Positions 7,301 to 8,768 of a stretch of DNA of 8,768 nucleotides are shown one piece after another. Source of the stretch: MGIIb-O3 sp046710875 (GTDB lineage: Archaea; Thermoplasmatota; Poseidoniia; Poseidoniales; Thalassarchaeaceae); NCBI GenBank assembly GCA_046710875.1, contig JBKEHQ010000052.1, forward strand, positions 1 through 8,768, read 5' to 3'. The notes beneath the pieces are model-generated. The model saw only the letters and a list, made by a program, of their open reading frames with translations. It did not search any database and was not told where the DNA came from. Every line of letters begins with the position of its first letter. Positions within the stretch are counted from its first letter, which is position 1. The translations under genes and the position numbers were made by a program.

Positions 7301-7591
7301 GGAGTAAACATGTTTGAAGAAGATGTAAATTCATCGTTATCTGTAGAAGGATTCAATATTGAAGTTACAAGATCAGATGAAACAGAGAGAATGATGGTCA
7401 TCAATAGAAATACAACCTTCAAGGAGTTACATAGAAAAAAATCAGATGAAGGTTTGGCGAAACTGAAGAAGGTTGCAAGAGAAGGTGGAAATTTATTCGA
7501 AGTTATGATGGAAATTGTTGAGTATTGTACAGTTGGACAAGTAACGGAGGCTTTATTTGAGACTGGTGGTAAATTTAGAAGAAACATGTAG
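4334..7591 (+). CDS. icmF: Fused isobutyryl-CoA mutase IcmF (B12 domain, G-protein chaperone, mutase core)
   Basis: Adenosylcobalamin-dependent enzyme expected to interconvert isobutyryl-CoA and n-butyryl-CoA. The 1085 residues carry the whole IcmF architecture and length (characterised members about 1090). The B12-binding domain (about 1-150) has FDGHDAA with lower-ligand His23, SYQGG at 69-73 and GGGGG at 97-101. The MeaB-type GTPase domain (about 195-410) has P-loop GTGGAGKSS (204-212, Lys210), ATDPTRKRTGGALLGDR, VETSGIGQGN and base-specificity NKFD (344-347). After a linker comes the TIM-barrel mutase core (about 540-1085), with GYHIAEAGA (His769). Phe574 (in GVFPFKR) and Gln731 (in GQNT) stand where methylmalonyl-CoA mutase has Tyr89 and Arg207, favouring isobutyryl/n-butyryl-CoA over methylmalonyl-CoA. 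Isovaleryl- or pivalyl-CoA side activity, known for some IcmFs, is possible. An in-frame stop at 4316-4318 and domain alignment fix the start. The gene contains an 8-G run at 4628-4635. It likely feeds valine- or butyrate-derived acyl-CoA into beta-oxidation. Confidence 0.94.
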   Translation: MGNGVGEEIPLRIITAAAIFDGHDAAIGIFRRIFQSMGCEVIHLGHDRGADEVAKAAIQEDAHCVAITSYQGGAVEMFTHTKNILNESGFGHVCLVGGGGGTILPSEIQHLLESDIAKIYSPEDGRKLGLTGMVSDAILRASKNNLLDPKRFETLNGPITADDQGAVAKLLTLAENADKKIFNETLDIIRSNDGLNCPVVGLTGTGGAGKSSLTDELMLRIQRDNPGTKIALLATDPTRKRTGGALLGDRIRMNSLSDDNLFMRSFASRDSGREIADCIGRSIEVCKAVGFDIIIVETSGIGQGNDAITEVADISLYITTREYGAPSQLEKLQMLDSADIVVLNKFDRPGAEDALIEIRKQFKRNKEMWDVNDSELPIVPTVASQFADAGVDQLWQKLSLLLNQNHGKKFISAEPILGNDGLPSRVLPIPSERQGYLAEVSSCIRNYHLKTKKMASKIRECQQLEAVAKLMKSKDNKNLAKVLNEEASIIRLEIPETTWNEIDEFNIKVEEYRSGETNYTVRNKNISVKTTRTTLSGLDLPRVALPDFSDWGDTLEWIRKENIPGSFPYTGGVFPFKRQDELPVRMFAGEGSAERTNKRYHYLSKDQNFNRLSVAFDSPSLYGNDPKERLDIFGKVCESGVSISTIDEMEKLFEGFDLCAANTSVSKTINGNYWWHLAAFFNVAIRQQVKKFEETNSRKPSEDEYDNIKSRTLQTVRGTVQADQLKESMGQNTLVFNLDTALRMMGDVAEFYVNNDIRNHYFVSISGYHIAEAGANPISQAALTLSNGLTYVELFRSRGLNANKFLRNFSWFFSNGMDPEYAVIGRVCRRIWSIAMRDFYEVDERGQKLKYHIQSSGRSLHAQEYTWNDYRTTLQALYALADNANSLHTNSRDEAFGTPTEDTVRDAVAIQLILSKEYGWLQNENPLQGSYIAEWLTDSVENEILKIFEEMHRRGGVLGSLEVNYQRNRIQDESMIYEHKKHSGELPIIGVNMFEEDVNSSLSVEGFNIEVTRSDETERMMVINRNTTFKELHRKKSDEGLAKLKKVAREGGNLFEVMMEIVEYCTVGQVTEALFETGGKFRRNM

Positions 7592-7617
7592 ATATAATCA
7601 AAAAATAGGGTAACATG

Positions 7618-7648
7618 AAATACTATACGCTAGCGCTAACGGAATAAT
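7618..7648 (+). promoter_or_regulatory. Promoter of the cold-shock gene, probably leaderless, with overlapping palindrome
   Basis: AAATACTATACG contains ACTATACG at 7622-7629. Its centre is about 24 bases before the ATG at 7649, the usual distance from an archaeal TATA box to the transcription start, so the mRNA is probably leaderless. Between box and start lies the only GC-rich patch of the gap, with overlapping palindromes CGCTAGCG (7628-7635) and TAGCGCTA (7631-7638). This is where an operator would act. No Shine-Dalgarno is present. Confidence 0.45.
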
Positions 7649-7837
7649 ATGGCACAAGGTACAGTAAAGTGGTTTAATCGAACAAAGGGATTCGGATTCA
7701 TCGAAAGAGAAGACGGAGATGACTTATTCGTACATAAGTCTCAAGTCGAAGGAGAGATCACTGATGGTGATTCTGTCGAATTCGAGGTTGGAGAAGGTCC
7801 AAAAGGTCCTAATGCAATCAATGTAAAAAAGAACTGA
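7649..7837 (+). CDS. Cold-shock-domain RNA/DNA-binding protein (CspA family)
   Basis: A 62-residue single cold-shock domain, slightly shorter than the usual 65-70. It opens with AQGTVKWFN. RNP1 is KGFGFIE at 13-19 and RNP2 is DDLFVHKS at 24-31, giving the aromatic surface (Trp8, Phe15, Phe17, Phe27, His29) that binds single-stranded nucleic acid. The C-terminal strand ends PNAINVKKN. The family acts in the cytoplasm as an RNA chaperone, in low-temperature adaptation or general mRNA handling; whether this copy is cold-induced cannot be told. It has its own candidate promoter 57 bases after icmF and a possible hairpin terminator after its stop, so it is probably monocistronic and its place between two acyl-CoA genes may be incidental. 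Confidence 0.95.
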   Translation: MAQGTVKWFNRTKGFGFIEREDGDDLFVHKSQVEGEITDGDSVEFEVGEGPKGPNAINVKKN

Positions 7838-7841
7838 TTAC

Positions 7842-7870
7842 TTAAACAAAATATTGTTTAATAAAAATTT
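7842..7870 (+). terminator. Possible hairpin terminator after the cold-shock gene
   Basis: A perfect 8-base inverted repeat, TTAAACAA (7842-7849) and TTGTTTAA (7854-7861), with a 4-base loop AATA, starts 4 bases after the stop codon of the cold-shock gene and is followed by AT-rich sequence ending in ATTTCT. The stem is AT-rich and weak, and there is no long T-run, so termination or 3'-end protection is tentative. The ATAAAAATTT at 7861-7870 could instead serve as the TATA box of the next gene. Confidence 0.4.
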
Positions 7871-7876
7871 CTCCTG

Positions 7877-7893
7877 CATCTCTAAAAGAGATG
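7877..7893 (+). promoter_or_regulatory. Inverted repeat in the leader/promoter of the acyl-CoA dehydrogenase gene
   Basis: CATCTCT (7877-7883) and AGAGATG (7887-7893) form a perfect 7-base stem with an AAA loop, ending 16 bases before the ATG at 7910. The candidate TATA run at 7861-7870 places the dyad at the expected transcription start, so it may be an operator. AAGAG (7886-7890) can alternatively pair with CTCTT (7895-7899), overlapping the first stem. Confidence 0.35.
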
Positions 7894-7909
7894 ACTCTTA
7901 GCATAAAAC

Positions 7910-8768
7910 ATGGTAAGCTTTAGATTATCCGAAGAACAGAAAATGTTACAGGATCTTGCTAGAGATTTTGTTAATGAAGAAGTAATTCCTAATGCTCAGA
8001 AATGGGATATGAATGGAATCTATCCTAAAGAAACCATAAAGAAGGCTAATGATTATGGATTGTTGACTGTTAAAATTCCTGAAAGATATGGCGGCGGAGG
8101 AATGGGCTCCATTGAAGACGTAATAATCGCTGAAGAAATAGGAAGAGGAGATCCAGGATTTGCCACTGCTGCTGGAAGTAGCATACTTGCATCGTACCCA
8201 ATAATTACAGGCGGAACTGAAGAACAGAAGGAAAAATATCTCTCAAAAACTGCAGATGGCATCATTGCTTCATATTGCGTTACAGAACCAGATGCTGGAA
8301 GTGACGTAAGGGCAATCAAAACTGAAGCAATAAAAGATGGAGATGAATACATTATCAATGGCAATAAGATGTGGATAACTGGGGCCATGCATGCAGAGTG
8401 GTTCTTTGTATTGGCATATACAGAAAAAAAGTCCGGTTATCATGGCATGAGTGGTTTCATCATTGATGCAGATAGCAAGGGAATAGAGCTTGGTAAAAAG
8501 GAGTCAAACATGGGGCAGAGGTGCTCGGATACTCGTTCTGTAACATTCAACAATGTCAGAGTACCTGAAGAAAATCTAATTGGTGGAAAAGAAAATGAAG
8601 GTTGGATGAACGCAATGTTAGCATTCGATCATTCCAGGCCGGCTATCTCTGCACATGCGGTAGGTAATGCCAGAGGTGCGATGGAAGAGGCTTTGGCATA
8701 TTCAAAGGAAAGAAAAACAATGGGTAAACCAATTTTTAAGCATCAGGCTATTTCATTTATGATAGCAG
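7910..8768 (+). CDS. Acyl-CoA dehydrogenase, medium-chain-like, 3' end cut off
   Basis: FAD-dependent enzyme that oxidises acyl-CoA to trans-2-enoyl-CoA in beta-oxidation or branched-chain acyl degradation. The window holds the first 286 residues of an expected 380 or so. The N-terminal helical domain has LSEEQKMLQDLARDFV, then YGLL-VKIPERYGGGG near 49-64. The first acyl-CoA-dehydrogenase signature CVTEPDAGSD is at 123-132, and the flavin-contacting W-I-T motif is at 155-157. The middle sheet domain ends with NVRVPEENLIGG. The C-terminal helix carries SKERKTMGKPIFKHQAISFM, closely resembling mammalian medium-chain enzyme. The catalytic Glu and second signature lie beyond the edge, so substrate class is not settled. 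The ATG at 7910 is the first in frame with the conserved N-terminus; the ATG at 7891 is out of frame and stops after ten codons. No Shine-Dalgarno is evident. It probably works with the acyl-CoA synthetase and IcmF products. Confidence 0.92.
   Translation, partial: MVSFRLSEEQKMLQDLARDFVNEEVIPNAQKWDMNGIYPKETIKKANDYGLLTVKIPERYGGGGMGSIEDVIIAEEIGRGDPGFATAAGSSILASYPIITGGTEEQKEKYLSKTADGIIASYCVTEPDAGSDVRAIKTEAIKDGDEYIINGNKMWITGAMHAEWFFVLAYTEKKSGYHGMSGFIIDADSKGIELGKKESNMGQRCSDTRSVTFNNVRVPEENLIGGKENEGWMNAMLAFDHSRPAISAHAVGNARGAMEEALAYSKERKTMGKPIFKHQAISFMIA

Noticed and set aside
6999..7587. Minus-strand frames at the 3' end of icmF
   Set aside because: Shadows of the mutase C-terminal region with no family resemblance.
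4334..7591. Methylmalonyl-CoA mutase as the identity of the large fusion
   Set aside because: The domain order (B12 domain first, G-domain in the middle) and Phe574/Gln731 in the acyl pocket match IcmF, not MCM.
7891..7923. Ten-codon plus-strand frame starting at the ATG at 7891
   Set aside because: It overlaps the dehydrogenase start, is tiny, and its ATG lies within the right arm of an inverted repeat; a leader peptide is conceivable but unsupported.
8053..8388. A 111-codon minus-strand frame in the acyl-CoA dehydrogenase region
   Set aside because: It overlaps the plus-strand reading frame that carries the acyl-CoA dehydrogenase signature.
1..8768. Mobile element, CRISPR array, defence system or toxin-antitoxin pair
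   Set aside because: No transposase, integrase, regularly spaced repeats, long terminal inverted repeats or nuclease/toxin genes are visible; every sizeable stretch is accounted for by housekeeping or metabolic genes.

Overview
The window is AT-rich and gene-dense, with very short intergenic gaps. It looks like a chromosomal fragment of an uncultured archaeon, most likely a marine Thermoplasmatota lineage (Marine Group II or III). That placement is inference. It rests on AT-rich TATA-like boxes 25 to 45 bases before several starts, a general lack of Shine-Dalgarno sites (the two exceptions precede the DNA glycosylase and the LysE gene), heavy use of AGA/AGG arginine and ATA isoleucine codons, and a short single-domain cold-shock protein. 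No rRNA, tRNA or informational gene is present to fix the taxonomy, and an AT-rich marine bacterium cannot be excluded.

Layout: (1) 1-797, minus strand, the N-terminal 265 residues of a PAP2_3-type membrane phosphatase or phosphotransferase, running off the left edge. (2) 798-976, a divergent AT-rich promoter region with small direct and inverted repeats. (3) 977-1744, a SMUG1-type uracil-DNA glycosylase. (4) 1809-3590, a long-chain acyl-CoA synthetase, followed after 9 bases by (5) 3600-4223, a LysE/RhtB-family exporter with a GTG start. (6) 4334-7591, a large IcmF-type fused acyl-CoA mutase (B12 domain, G-protein chaperone domain, mutase core). (7) 7649-7837, a cold-shock protein. (8) 7910 to the right edge, the first 286 residues of a medium-chain-like acyl-CoA dehydrogenase.

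Functionally the region is dominated by acyl-CoA chemistry: activation of fatty acids (synthetase), carbon-skeleton rearrangement of butyryl/isobutyryl-CoA (IcmF), and alpha,beta-desaturation (acyl-CoA dehydrogenase). This is consistent with heterotrophic use of fatty acids and branched-chain amino acids. The LysE exporter, the cold-shock protein and the glycosylase are not obviously part of that pathway. I see no insertion sequence, phage gene, CRISPR array, toxin-antitoxin pair or defence island, and no convincing new multi-gene system. The most notable items are the SMUG1 homologue in an apparently archaeal setting, the complete IcmF with isobutyryl-type active-site residues, and a recurring ACTATACG promoter element before icmF and cspA.
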